From: Variovorax sp. PMC12
GTDB lineage: Bacteria; Pseudomonadota; Gammaproteobacteria; Burkholderiales; Burkholderiaceae_C
Length of the DNA stretch: 64,000 nt
Direction: 5' to 3'
Assembly: GCF_003019815.1 (NCBI RefSeq)
Contig: NZ_CP027773.1
Coordinates: forward strand, 5,635,501-5,699,500
Positions 41,844-50,827 of this stretch are shown piece after piece; position 1 is the stretch's first letter, and the number at the start of each line of letters is the position of its first letter. The notes beneath the pieces were generated by a model. The model searched no databases. It had not been told where the DNA came from and worked only from the letters and a program-made list of their open reading frames with translations. Position numbers and translations under genes: made by a program.

Positions 41844-43445
41844 ATGCTCGTGTCGGACTCCCTGACTTCCACGCTGACCCGCTACTACGACGCGGTGCCT
41901 TATGACTCGCATCCGTTTCCCCAGTCGGCCATGGAGCATCTGGAAGCGCTGGCGTTCCTGTTCGGGCTCGACACCCCGCCGCCCGCCGAAGCCAGCGTGC
42001 TGGAACTCGGCTGCGCTGCCGGCGGCAACCTGATTCCCTTCGCCGCCCGCCATCCGGGCGCTCGCGCGGTCGGCGTGGACCTGTCCACCGTGCAGGTGGC
42101 GCAGGGCGCGGCGGTCATCGCCCGGGCGGGACTGTCGAACATCGAACTCAAGGCTTTCGACATCTCGGAGATCGACGCTTCGTTCGGCCAGTTCGACTAC
42201 ATCGTCTGCCACGGCGTCTACAGCTGGGTGCCGGGCCCGGTGCAGGACGCGATCCTGCGCATCTGCGCCGAGAACCTCGCGCCCAAGGGCGTGGCCTACG
42301 TCAGCTACAACGTGTACCCCGGCTGGAAGGCCCGCGAGATCGTGCGCGACGCGATGATCCTGCGCGGCGGCCCGCGCGACACGCCGGACGAAAAGCTCGC
42401 CTATGCGCGCGGCATGCTCGAGTTCCTCGAAGAGTCGGCCCGTGCCGACAGCGTGCTCAAGAAGACGCTCGAAGAGACGATGCCCATCGTGCGCAGCGCC
42501 AACAGCTCTTATCTGCTGCACGAGTTCCTGGAGCCCTGCAACGCGCCGTGCTACTTCAAGGAGTTCGTGGCGCGCGCCGAGGCCCGCGGGCTGGCCTACC
42601 TGTGCGATGCCGAGCCCTCGACCATGTTCGTGCAGAACTACGGCGACAAGGTGCGCGACCCGTTGCTGCGCGAATGCGGCGGCAGCCAGGTGTTGATGGA
42701 GCAGTACCTCGATTTCCTGGTCAACCGCACCTTCAGGCAGACCCTGCTGGTGCGGCAGGCGCGCGCCGTAGACATCCGCTACCGGATGGACCCCGCGCGC
42801 ATCCGCGCCCTCGAAGTCGCCGGCCTGTTCACTGCCGAAGGCGGCGCGGAGCTGGCGCTCGATGCCAGCGAACAGCCTTGCGACGCGATCCGTGGCCTGA
42901 AGGTCACGCTGCGGCTGCCCATTCACAAGGCCGTCGCGCGCCTGCTCGAGGCGGCGTACCCGGCTTCGATGCCCGTGGAAAAGCTGATCGCCGACGCAGC
43001 CCGGCTCGTCGGGCAGCCCGCCGCAGCGGTCGACCAGGCGGCCATGTCGATGCTCGAGGAACTGCTGATCCTCGGCGCGCTGCGCTTTCGCCGCACGCCG
43101 GTGCCCGCCGCGGCCTCGGTGCCCGGCCTGCCGCGGGCGTTGGGCGCCGTGCGTAGCGCGCCCGGCCTGGCTCCGGCGGCCGGCGCGAACGCCAATGCCT
43201 GTAACCAGTGGCATGAGCCCGTGGCACTCACGCTGCTCGAACGCAGCCTGCTGCCGCTGCTCGACGGTACGAACTCGCACGACGCGCTGGCCGAGCATCT
43301 CGAAGCCGAAGTGCGCGGCGACCGCCTTCGCTTCGTCAAGGACGACAAACCGTTGACCGAACCGCAGGCAGTCAAGGCGTTCGCGCGCCAGCAGGTCGAG
43401 CTGGCGCTCGATGCCTTGCGGCGCAAGGCTCTGCTCGTGGACTGA
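41844..43445 (+). CDS. Class I SAM-dependent methyltransferase with methyltransferase regulatory domain
   Basis: 533 residues. Rossmann methyltransferase in the first ~200 residues: motif I V-L-E-L-G-C-A-A-G-G-N, acidic loop G-V-D-L-S, F-D-I-S-E-I-D, and F-D-Y-I-V-C-H-G-V-Y-S-W-V. Then a 'methyltransferase regulatory domain' (around P-C-Y-F-K-E-F and R-Q-T-L-L-V) and a C-terminal helical part. Such proteins are common in proteobacteria, but their substrate is unknown. Start 41844 follows a terminator; the longer frame through it is not credible. Confidence 0.85.
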   Translation: MLVSDSLTSTLTRYYDAVPYDSHPFPQSAMEHLEALAFLFGLDTPPPAEASVLELGCAAGGNLIPFAARHPGARAVGVDLSTVQVAQGAAVIARAGLSNIELKAFDISEIDASFGQFDYIVCHGVYSWVPGPVQDAILRICAENLAPKGVAYVSYNVYPGWKAREIVRDAMILRGGPRDTPDEKLAYARGMLEFLEESARADSVLKKTLEETMPIVRSANSSYLLHEFLEPCNAPCYFKEFVARAEARGLAYLCDAEPSTMFVQNYGDKVRDPLLRECGGSQVLMEQYLDFLVNRTFRQTLLVRQARAVDIRYRMDPARIRALEVAGLFTAEGGAELALDASEQPCDAIRGLKVTLRLPIHKAVARLLEAAYPASMPVEKLIADAARLVGQPAAAVDQAAMSMLEELLILGALRFRRTPVPAAASVPGLPRALGAVRSAPGLAPAAGANANACNQWHEPVALTLLERSLLPLLDGTNSHDALAEHLEAEVRGDRLRFVKDDKPLTEPQAVKAFARQQVELALDALRRKALLVD

Positions 43446-43501
43446 CCGGCGCGTTACCGTTTTTCTTTCTTCAACACAGGACCTACAGAGGAGACTCCTA
43501 C

Positions 43502-45238
43502 ATGCAAAAAATCCACTGGACCCCGAAGCTGCGCGCCGCCGTCACGGCGGTGCTCGCGCTGGCGGCGGCCGGCGCCTCGAATGCGGCATCGGTGGCGCCC
43601 GTCGCGGCCGAGAACGGCATGGTCGTGAGTGCGCAGCACCTGGCGAGCAAGGTCGGCGTCGACGTGCTCAAGCGCGGCGGCAATGCCGTCGACGCGGCGG
43701 TGGCCGTGGGCTATGCGCTGGCCGTGGTGTACCCGGCAGCGGGCAACCTCGGCGGCGGCGGTTTCATGACCATTCAGCTGGCCGACGGCCGCAAGACCTT
43801 CCTCGACTTCCGCGAGAAAGCGCCGCTGGCCGCCACGGCCAACATGTACCTCGACAAGGACGGCAACGTCATCAAGGGCCTGAGCACCAAGGGCCACCTC
43901 GCCGTGGGCGTGCCGGGCAGCGTGTCGGGCATGGAGTACGCGCGCGAGAAGTACGGCACCATGAAGCGCGGCGAGCTGCTCGCCCCGTCGATCCAGCTGG
44001 CCGACAAGGGCTTCGCGCTGGAGCAGGGCGACATCGACCTGCTCGGCACCGCCACGGCCGACTTCAAGGAAGACCCGGCCTCGGCCGCCATCTTCCTGAA
44101 CAAGGGCGAGCCCTACAAGGTGGGCGACAAGCTGGTGCAGAAGGACCTGGCCAAGACGCTGCGCGAAATCAGCGCCAAGGGCACCGACGGCTTCTACAAG
44201 GGCTGGGTCGGCAATGCCATCGTGGCGTCCAGCCAGGGCGGCAAGGGCCTGATCACGCAGGCCGACCTCGACCAGTACAAGACGCGCGAACTCGCGCCGG
44301 TGGAGTGCGACTACCGCGGCTACCGCGTCGTGTCGGCACCCCCGCCCAGTTCCGGCGGCGTGATCATCTGCGAGATGCTCAACATCCTCGAGGGCTATCC
44401 GCTCAAGGACCTGGGCTACCACTCGGCGCAGGCCGTGCACTACCAGATCGAGGCCATGCGCCACGCCTACGTGGACCGCAACAGCTACCTGGGCGACCCC
44501 GACTTCGTAAAGAACCCGCTCGACCGCCTGCTCGACAAGGGCTACGCCGAGAAGATCCGCGCCGTCATCGATCCCAAGAAGGCCGGCGTCTCGAAGGACA
44601 TCAAGCCCGGCGTCGCGCCGCATGAAGGCAGCAACACCACCCATTACTCGATCGCCGACAAATGGGGCAACGCGGTTTCTGTGACCTACACGCTGAACGA
44701 CTGGTTCGGCGCCAAGATCACCGCCGCCAAGACCGGCGTACTGCTGAACGACGAGATGGACGACTTCACCTCGAAGGTGGGCGTGCCCAACCTGTACGGC
44801 CTGGTGCAGGGCGAGGCCAACAAGATCGAGCCGGGCAAGCGCCCGCTGAGCTCGATGAGTCCGACCATCGTGTCCAAGGACGGCAAGCCCGTGATGGTGG
44901 TCGGCACGCCGGGCGGCAGCCGCATCATCACGGCGGTGATGCTGACCATGATCAACGCCATCGACTACGGCATGAACGTGCAGGAAGCAGTGGATGCGCC
45001 GCGCTTCCACCAGCAGTGGCTGCCCGACGTCACCAACGTCGAAGCCTATGCGCTGAGCCCCGACACCCGCAAGATCCTGACCGACATGGGCCACAACCTG
45101 GGCGTGCCGCAGCCGGCCAACCACCTCGCGGCCATCATCGTCGGCGCGCCGTCGCTGGGCGGCAAGCCGGTCGGCAACAACCGCTTCTACGGCGCCAACG
45201 ACCCACGCCGCAACACCGGCCTGGCAGCGGGCTACTGA
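43502..45238 (+). CDS. ggt: Gamma-glutamyltransferase
   Basis: 578 residues, exported (signal peptide 1-28, ending S-N-A-A). Cleaves glutathione in the periplasm and transfers the gamma-glutamyl group. Self-processing site before Thr379 in S-N-T-T-H-Y-S; substrate residues in D-F-R-E-K-A-P, S-S-G-G and P-L-S-S-M-S-P. Full length. Probably lets the cell use extracellular glutathione as a sulfur and amino-acid source. Confidence 0.95.
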   Translation: MQKIHWTPKLRAAVTAVLALAAAGASNAASVAPVAAENGMVVSAQHLASKVGVDVLKRGGNAVDAAVAVGYALAVVYPAAGNLGGGGFMTIQLADGRKTFLDFREKAPLAATANMYLDKDGNVIKGLSTKGHLAVGVPGSVSGMEYAREKYGTMKRGELLAPSIQLADKGFALEQGDIDLLGTATADFKEDPASAAIFLNKGEPYKVGDKLVQKDLAKTLREISAKGTDGFYKGWVGNAIVASSQGGKGLITQADLDQYKTRELAPVECDYRGYRVVSAPPPSSGGVIICEMLNILEGYPLKDLGYHSAQAVHYQIEAMRHAYVDRNSYLGDPDFVKNPLDRLLDKGYAEKIRAVIDPKKAGVSKDIKPGVAPHEGSNTTHYSIADKWGNAVSVTYTLNDWFGAKITAAKTGVLLNDEMDDFTSKVGVPNLYGLVQGEANKIEPGKRPLSSMSPTIVSKDGKPVMVVGTPGGSRIITAVMLTMINAIDYGMNVQEAVDAPRFHQQWLPDVTNVEAYALSPDTRKILTDMGHNLGVPQPANHLAAIIVGAPSLGGKPVGNNRFYGANDPRRNTGLAAGY

Positions 45239-45299
45239 ACCTGCGGCACACTCGAAGGCGGTCGTGCCCTTGTCGGCGCGGCCGCTTTTTTCATTTTTC

Positions 45300-46058
45300 A
45301 TGCACCTGCAAGACATCCTCTACACCCAGGGCTTCGGCACGCGCCGCGTGTGCGCGGGGCTGGTCCAGCAAGGCCACGTGACCATCGGCGGCCAGGCGGT
45401 GACCGACCCGTTCGCCGATCTCGATCCCGAGGGGCTTCTCTACACGGTCCAGGGCACGGCCTGGGTCTATCACGAGAAGGCCTACCTGATGCTGCACAAG
45501 CCGGCCGGCACCGAGTGCTCGCAGAAGCCCTCGACCTACCCGAGCATCTACACGCTGCTGCCTTCGCCGCTGCGCCTGCGCCCCAACAAGGGAGCGGTGC
45601 AGGGCGTGCAGGCCATCGGCCGGCTCGACCAGGACACCACCGGCCTGCTGCTTTTGACCGACGACGGCCAGTTCATCCACAAGATGGGATCGCCCAAGCA
45701 CCACGTGCCCAAGGTCTACGAGGTGACGGCCAAGCATCCGGTGGACGAGGCGCAGATCGCGAAGCTGCTGGCCGGCGTGGTGCTCGACGACGATCCGAAG
45801 CCCGTGCGAGCCGCCGCCTGCGAATCCGACAGCCCGCTGCACCTGCGGCTCACCCTCACCGAGGGCAAGTACCACCAGGTCAAGCGCATGCTGGCCGCGG
45901 TCGGCAACCGGGTCGAGGGGCTGCACCGCTCGCGCATCGGCGACCTCGCGCTGCCGGAAGACCTGGCGCCTGGGCAGTGGCGCTGGCTCACCGCCGAGCA
46001 GGTCGCCGCGCTGCGCGCACCGGCCAAGCCCGCCAAAGCCGCCAAGCTTTCGAAGTAA
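45300..46058 (+). CDS. rsuA: 16S rRNA pseudouridine synthase, RsuA family
   Basis: 252 residues. N-terminal S4 domain (G-T-R-R-V-C-A-G-L-V-Q-Q-G) and catalytic domain with the active Asp in I-G-R-L-D-Q-D-T-T-G-L-L-L-L-T. K-V-Y-E-V-T and G-K-Y-H-Q-V-K-R-M are typical. Modifies 16S rRNA, probably U516. Alanine/lysine-rich C-terminal extension. ATG at 45300 selected; a GTG 12 codons upstream lacks similarity. Confidence 0.9.
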   Translation: MHLQDILYTQGFGTRRVCAGLVQQGHVTIGGQAVTDPFADLDPEGLLYTVQGTAWVYHEKAYLMLHKPAGTECSQKPSTYPSIYTLLPSPLRLRPNKGAVQGVQAIGRLDQDTTGLLLLTDDGQFIHKMGSPKHHVPKVYEVTAKHPVDEAQIAKLLAGVVLDDDPKPVRAAACESDSPLHLRLTLTEGKYHQVKRMLAAVGNRVEGLHRSRIGDLALPEDLAPGQWRWLTAEQVAALRAPAKPAKAAKLSK

Positions 46059-46151
46059 CAGGCGCTGACAGGGGGAGAAAGCCGGGTTTCCAGGTCAGCC
46101 AGTCTTAATGCTCGACCGTTAAGATCGCCAGCTCTCTCTCGGAACCTTCCC

Positions 46152-47159
46152 TTGCGACTTCCAGCCCGCCCGAACGGCCGCATCGCGGCCCTCCTGTTTT
46201 CCTGCATGACGGCCCTGGCGGCACACACTGCCGCCGCCGCGCCGGCAGAGCCTCCCCCGATCTTCGTGCTCAACTCGCTGGATGCCAGCGTGAGCGTGAT
46301 CAACCCGGTCGACTGGAGCGAAAAACAACGCATCACCACCGGCAAGGAGCCGCACCACATCTACATGACGCCCGACGAGAAGTCGGTCATCGTGGCCAAT
46401 TCGGCGGGCGACTCGCTGACCTTCCTCAACCCCCGCACGGCCGAGGTGCAGCGGGTGGTCTACGGCATCATCGACCCCTACCAGCTGCAGTTCTCGCGCG
46501 ACATGAAGTGGTTCGTCACGGCGGGCAACCGCCTGAACCACGTCGACGTCTACCGCTGGGACGGCAAGGACCTCAAGCTGGCCAAGCGCATCGCCACCGG
46601 CAAGACGCCCAGCCACATCTGGATCGACAACACCAGCACCATCGCCTACGTGACGATGCAGGACAGCGACGAGATGATCGCGGTCGACCTGCCTTCGCAG
46701 ACCGTCAAGTGGCGCACCGCCACCGGCCCGATGCCGGCGGACATCTTCGGCACCCACAACGACAAGACGCTGCTCGTGGGCCTGACCGGCGGCGATGGCG
46801 TGCAGGTGTTCGACGTGGAGGGCGCGCAGCCCAAGCTGGTCGGCAAGATCCCCACCGGCAAGGGCGCCCACGCCTTCCGCTCGGCCGGCGACGGCAAGAC
46901 CGTGTTCGTGAGCAACCGCGTGGCCAATACCATCAGCCGCATCGACCTGGCGACGCTCAAGGTCGTCGCCACCTATGCCGTGCCGGGCGGTCCCGACTGC
47001 ATGGACGTGTCGGCCGACGGCAAGACGCTGTACGTGACCTCGCGCTGGGCCAAGAAGCTCACCGTGGTCGATCTCGTCGGCCAGAAGGTGGTGCGGCAGG
47101 TCAACGTGGGACGCTCGCCGCACGGCGTCTGGACGCTGGACCATGGCAAGCGCACGTAG
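46152..47159 (+). CDS. YncE-like periplasmic beta-propeller protein
   Basis: 335 residues with a signal peptide (1-31, ending A-A-A-A). Seven-blade propeller of the YncE/cytochrome d1 type: repeated segments such as H-H-I-Y-M-T-P-D-E-K-S-V-I-V-A-N and C-M-D-V-S-A-D-G-K-T-L-Y-V-T-S. No haem-binding motif, so a binding or scaffold role rather than redox is likely. TTG start at 46152. The last 17 bases overlap the next gene, suggesting a functional unit. Confidence 0.85.
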   Translation: MRLPARPNGRIAALLFSCMTALAAHTAAAAPAEPPPIFVLNSLDASVSVINPVDWSEKQRITTGKEPHHIYMTPDEKSVIVANSAGDSLTFLNPRTAEVQRVVYGIIDPYQLQFSRDMKWFVTAGNRLNHVDVYRWDGKDLKLAKRIATGKTPSHIWIDNTSTIAYVTMQDSDEMIAVDLPSQTVKWRTATGPMPADIFGTHNDKTLLVGLTGGDGVQVFDVEGAQPKLVGKIPTGKGAHAFRSAGDGKTVFVSNRVANTISRIDLATLKVVATYAVPGGPDCMDVSADGKTLYVTSRWAKKLTVVDLVGQKVVRQVNVGRSPHGVWTLDHGKRT

Positions 47160-47958
47160 GCGCGCCGGCGCGGCCGTGCTGCTGGCGCTGGCCTGCGGCA
47201 CGGTGGTGCCGGGCGCCTGGGCGCAGCAGCAGGCCGCCACCTGCGAAAAGCCCGTCTACCTGACCTTCGACACCGGCCACATGGGCATCGCCCCGCTGGT
47301 GGCCGACGTGCTCAAGCGGCAGAACGTGCGCGTCACCTTCTTCGCCGCCGCCGAGCGCACCCAGACCGACGGCGACAGCCTCGACGACCACTGGGCGCCC
47401 TGGTGGAAGGCGAGGGCGGCCGAAGGCAACGAGTTCGGCTCCCACACCTACGACCACGCCTACTGGCGCGCCGACGTCAAGGGCACGCCGCCGAGCTTCC
47501 GCATCAAGCCTTCGGCCGGCCCGCAGAACGGCAAGGAATCGACCTGGAGCGCGGCCGAGTACTGCGCCAACATCCGCAAGTCGTCCGACCGGCTGGCCGC
47601 CATCACCGGCAAGAAGCCGCTGCCGCTGTACCGAGCGCCGGGCGGCAAGACCTCGCCCGCGCTGCTGGCGGCTGCCGAGGGCTGCGGCTACAAGTACGTC
47701 GGCTGGGCGCCCGCCGGTTTCCTTGGCGACGAACTGCCGAGCGAGAAATTCAGCAACGCGAAGCTGCTCACGCAGGCGCTCGACACCATCCGCCCCGGCG
47801 ACATCCTGCTCGCGCACCTGGGCATCTGGTCGCGCAAGGATCCGTGGGCGCCGGCCAACCTCGAGCCGCTGATCGTCGGCCTCAAGGCCAAGGGCTTCTG
47901 TTTCCAGACGCTGCGCCAGCACCCGGATTACCGCGCCTGGATCGCATCCCACTCCTGA
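47143..47958 (+). CDS. Exported polysaccharide-deacetylase-family protein
   Basis: 271 residues, signal peptide 1-27 (A-W-A-Q). NodB-homology features: T-F-D-T-G-H in place of the usual T-F-D-D-G, so the second metal-binding Asp is Thr; H-T-Y-D-H for the two metal histidines; R-A-P-G-G for the catalytic-pocket Arg. Catalysis is possible but the metal site is altered. Overlaps the propeller gene by 17 bp and precedes a fatty acid hydroxylase-family gene by 9 bp. Confidence 0.85.
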   Translation: MASARRRAGAAVLLALACGTVVPGAWAQQQAATCEKPVYLTFDTGHMGIAPLVADVLKRQNVRVTFFAAAERTQTDGDSLDDHWAPWWKARAAEGNEFGSHTYDHAYWRADVKGTPPSFRIKPSAGPQNGKESTWSAAEYCANIRKSSDRLAAITGKKPLPLYRAPGGKTSPALLAAAEGCGYKYVGWAPAGFLGDELPSEKFSNAKLLTQALDTIRPGDILLAHLGIWSRKDPWAPANLEPLIVGLKAKGFCFQTLRQHPDYRAWIASHS

Positions 47959-47967
47959 GTTCGCGCC

Positions 47968-48942
47968 ATGATCGATTGGCTGACTGACGCTTTTTCTGCT
48001 CTCCAGGGCTGGTTCTTCGAGGCCGTCGTGCAGCCGCTGGTGTTTGCCGTGGGCCTCGGCGGTTGGACCGAAGATGCATTCGACGCCACCGGCTGGCTGC
48101 TGGTCGGGGTCATCCAGATCCTGGTGCTGATCGCCATCATCGGGCCGCTGCAGCGCTGGCGCTCGGTGGAGCCCGTGGTCGACCGCCATGCCATCCGCAT
48201 CGACGTGCTCTACACGCTGATCCACCGGCTCGGGCTGTTCCGGCTGGCCATCTTCTTCACGCTGCAGCCGTTCTTCGACGACGCCATGGGCGCGCTGCGC
48301 ACGGCGGGGTGGGGCACCTTCCACCTCGACGAGGTCTGGCCCGGCGTGACCGACGTGCCGGTGATCGCCTTCGCGATCTATCTCGTGGTGCTCGACTTCG
48401 TGGGCTACTGGATCCACCGCGGCCAGCACCAGTTCAACTGGTGGTGGGGCCTGCACTCGCTGCACCACTCGCAGCGCCAGATGACGATGTGGAGCGACGA
48501 CCGCAACCACCTGCTCGACGACATCGTCCACGACACGCTCATCGTCATCGTGGCGCAGCTCATCGGCGTGGCGCCGGGGCAGTTCATCGCGTTCGTGGCC
48601 TTCACCCAGCTCAGCGAGAGCCTGCAGCACGCCAACCTGCGGCTGAGCTTCGGCGCCATCGGCGAGCGGCTGTGGATCAGCCCGCGCTTTCACCGGCTGC
48701 ACCACAGCATCGGGCTGGGCCATGAATCGAACGGCAGGAGCACGCTCGGCGGCCACAACTTCGGCGTGCTGCTGCCCTGGTGGGACATGATGTTCGGCAC
48801 CGCCAACTTCGAGAACCGCTACGACCCCACCGGCATCCGCGACCAGGTGGAGCCCGGCACCGACGGGCGCGTGCGCGAGTACGGCCGGGGGTTCTGGGTC
48901 CAGCAGTGGCTCGGCCTGAAGCGAATGGTCGGACGCGCTTGA
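47968..48942 (+). CDS. Sterol desaturase/fatty acid hydroxylase-family membrane protein
   Basis: 324 residues, about five hydrophobic segments. Di-iron histidine boxes: H-R-G-Q-H, H-S-L-H-H, and H-R-L-H-H. Hydroxylates or desaturates a lipid; the substrate is unknown, and bacterial relatives act on hopanoids, ornithine lipids or carotenoids. Third gene of a likely envelope operon with the propeller and deacetylase. Confidence 0.88.
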   Translation: MIDWLTDAFSALQGWFFEAVVQPLVFAVGLGGWTEDAFDATGWLLVGVIQILVLIAIIGPLQRWRSVEPVVDRHAIRIDVLYTLIHRLGLFRLAIFFTLQPFFDDAMGALRTAGWGTFHLDEVWPGVTDVPVIAFAIYLVVLDFVGYWIHRGQHQFNWWWGLHSLHHSQRQMTMWSDDRNHLLDDIVHDTLIVIVAQLIGVAPGQFIAFVAFTQLSESLQHANLRLSFGAIGERLWISPRFHRLHHSIGLGHESNGRSTLGGHNFGVLLPWWDMMFGTANFENRYDPTGIRDQVEPGTDGRVREYGRGFWVQQWLGLKRMVGRA

Positions 48943-48992
48943 GGGTCACCGGCCCCTGACGGCGCCGCTCCAGGCGTTATCCTCGCTGCCTC

Positions 48993-49883
48993 ATGCGCCT
49001 GCTCCTCGACTCCTTCTGGCGCGCGGTCGCCTATTGCATGCTGCCGCGCGTGATCGTGCTGTCGCTGCTGCCCCTGGGGTTGATGGTGGTGCTCGCCGCG
49101 GGCCTCGGCTATTTCTACTGGGAAGCCGCCGTGGCCTGGACGCGCGGCGCGCTCGATGCTTGGCCTTTGCTGGCCAGCTTCTGGGCCTGGATCGGCCGGC
49201 TTTTCTCGAGCGACGTGACGGCCATGCTGGCGCCGCTGGTGGTGGTGTTTGCCGCCACGCCGCTGATCGTGGTGGTTTCGCTGCTCGTCGTGGCCGGCTT
49301 CATGGCTCCCGCGCTCACCCGGCTGGTGGGCGAACGCCGCTTTCCCTCGCTGGAGCAGAAGAAGGGCGCCTCCTTCTTCGGCAGCGTGGCCCGCTCGCTC
49401 GCCGTCACCATCCTGGCGCTGGTCGCCCTCGTGGTGTCGATGCCGCTGTGGCTCATTCCGCCGCTCGTGCTCATCCTGCCGCCGCTCATCTGGGGCTGGC
49501 TCACCTACCGCGTGATGAGCTTCGACGCACTGGCCGAGCACGCCAGCCCCGAGGAGCGCGCCACCCTGCTGCGCACGCACCGGCTGCCGCTGCTGTGCGT
49601 GGGCGTGCTGTGCGGCTACCTGGGCGCGGCGCCGAGCATCGTCTGGGCCTCGGGCCTGCTGTTCGCCGCCGCTTTCTTCGTGCTGGTGCCGATCGCCATC
49701 TGGATCTACACACTGGTCTTCGCCTTTTCGGCGCTCTGGTTCGCGCACTACTGCCTCGACGCGCTCGCGCAACTGCGTGCCCAGCGCGCGGTGGCCGCGG
49801 CGGCGCCGGGTGCCGAAGGCGCCCCGGCCCTCGCGGCCGCGGAAGCCAACAGGGCCGCTCTTTCTCAATGGGGTTCACCATGA
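48993..49883 (+). CDS. EI24-domain (CysZ-like) membrane protein
   Basis: 296 residues with five to six hydrophobic helices across residues 20-245 and an alanine-rich cytoplasmic tail. Matches the EI24/CysZ superfamily (W-R-A-V-A-Y-C near the N-terminus, P-P-L-I-W-G-W-L-T-Y-R-V). CysZ imports sulfate, but that role cannot be assumed. Its stop overlaps the next start as ATGA. Confidence 0.8.
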   Translation: MRLLLDSFWRAVAYCMLPRVIVLSLLPLGLMVVLAAGLGYFYWEAAVAWTRGALDAWPLLASFWAWIGRLFSSDVTAMLAPLVVVFAATPLIVVVSLLVVAGFMAPALTRLVGERRFPSLEQKKGASFFGSVARSLAVTILALVALVVSMPLWLIPPLVLILPPLIWGWLTYRVMSFDALAEHASPEERATLLRTHRLPLLCVGVLCGYLGAAPSIVWASGLLFAAAFFVLVPIAIWIYTLVFAFSALWFAHYCLDALAQLRAQRAVAAAAPGAEGAPALAAAEANRAALSQWGSP

Positions 49884-50680
49884 CACGCGCATTCGGTCTC
49901 ATCGTCGTCGGCGACGAGATCCTCTCCGGCAAGCGGGCCGACAAGCACATGGCCAAGGTCATCGAACTGCTCGCAGCACGCGGCCTGCAGCTCAGCTGGA
50001 CCGAGTACGTGGGCGACGAGCCCGCGCGCATCACCGCCGCGCTGCAGCGGGCCTTTGCCTCCGGCGACATCGTCTTCTCGACCGGCGGCATCGGCGCCAC
50101 GCCCGACGACCACACCCGCCAGTGCGCCGCCAAGGCCCTGGGCGTGCCGCTGGCGCTGCACCCCGAGGCAGAACTGCTGATCCGCGAGCGCATGCAGGAC
50201 ACCGCGCGCGAGCAGGGCGTGCCCTACGAGCCCGACCGCGCCGACAACGTGCACCGGCTCAACATGGGCGTGTTCCCGCAGGGCGCCACGCTCATCCTCA
50301 ATCCGTACAACAAGATCCCCGGCTTCAGCGTCGGCCACGTGCATTTCGTGCCGGGCTTCCCGGTCATGGCCTGGCCGATGATCGAGTCCGTGCTCGACGC
50401 CCGCTATGCCGACCTGTTCACCCGCAACGCGGTCGCCGAGAAGTCGGTGATCGTTTTCGGTGCCATGGAAGCCACCCTGACACCGCTGATGCAGGCCATC
50501 GAAGACACGCACACCGGCGTCAAGGTGTTCAGCCTGCCCAGCGTCGACCACCCCCAGTACGGGCGGCACATCGAGCTGGGCGTCAAGGGCGACCCTGCCC
50601 GGCTCGATGCTGCCTATGCCCAGCTGATCGAAGGCCTGCACACCTTTGATGCCAAGCTGGGCCCTGAATTGGTGCGTTAA
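49880..50680 (+). CDS. CinA/MoaB-type molybdopterin-binding-domain protein
   Basis: 266 residues. N-terminal MoCF-biosynthesis fold: I-V-V-G-D-E-I-L-S-G-K-R, F-S-T-G-G-I-G-A-T-P-D-D. Lacks the C-terminal nicotinamide-nucleotide amidase domain of full CinA. Function probably nucleotide-pyrophosphatase-like or unknown. Start at 49880 from the ATGA overlap with the EI24 gene; an ATG four codons earlier is possible. Confidence 0.85.
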   Translation: MTRAFGLIVVGDEILSGKRADKHMAKVIELLAARGLQLSWTEYVGDEPARITAALQRAFASGDIVFSTGGIGATPDDHTRQCAAKALGVPLALHPEAELLIRERMQDTAREQGVPYEPDRADNVHRLNMGVFPQGATLILNPYNKIPGFSVGHVHFVPGFPVMAWPMIESVLDARYADLFTRNAVAEKSVIVFGAMEATLTPLMQAIEDTHTGVKVFSLPSVDHPQYGRHIELGVKGDPARLDAAYAQLIEGLHTFDAKLGPELVR

Positions 50681-50687
50681 TTCTTAT

Positions 50688-50704
50688 TGCACCAATATGG
50701 TGAT
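50688..50704 (+). promoter_or_regulatory. NtrC-binding site upstream of glnA
   Basis: TGCACC-AATAT-GGTGAT, fitting the TGCACC-N5-GGTGCA enhancer consensus with two mismatches at the right end. About 100 bases upstream of the predicted start point, a normal enhancer distance. A further half-site (TTTGGTGAA) lies near 50729-50737. Confidence 0.7.
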
Positions 50705-50763
50705 ATTTCTTGTCCATTTGTGGTTCGCTTTGGTGAACAAGGCCTCATCCAGAGAGGTGACAA

Positions 50764-50778
50764 TGGCACAGAAACTGC
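50764..50778 (+). promoter_or_regulatory. Sigma-54 promoter of glnA
   Basis: TGGCAC (50764-50769), five bases, CTGC (50775-50778): the -24 GG and -12 GC dinucleotides are at correct spacing. Together with the NtrC site it places glnA under nitrogen control by the ntrBC genes 2-5 kb downstream. Confidence 0.75.
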
Positions 50779-50827
50779 ATCCCTCGTCCCTGTATTCCTA
50801 ACCACCATCCAACTCCAGGAGAAACTG

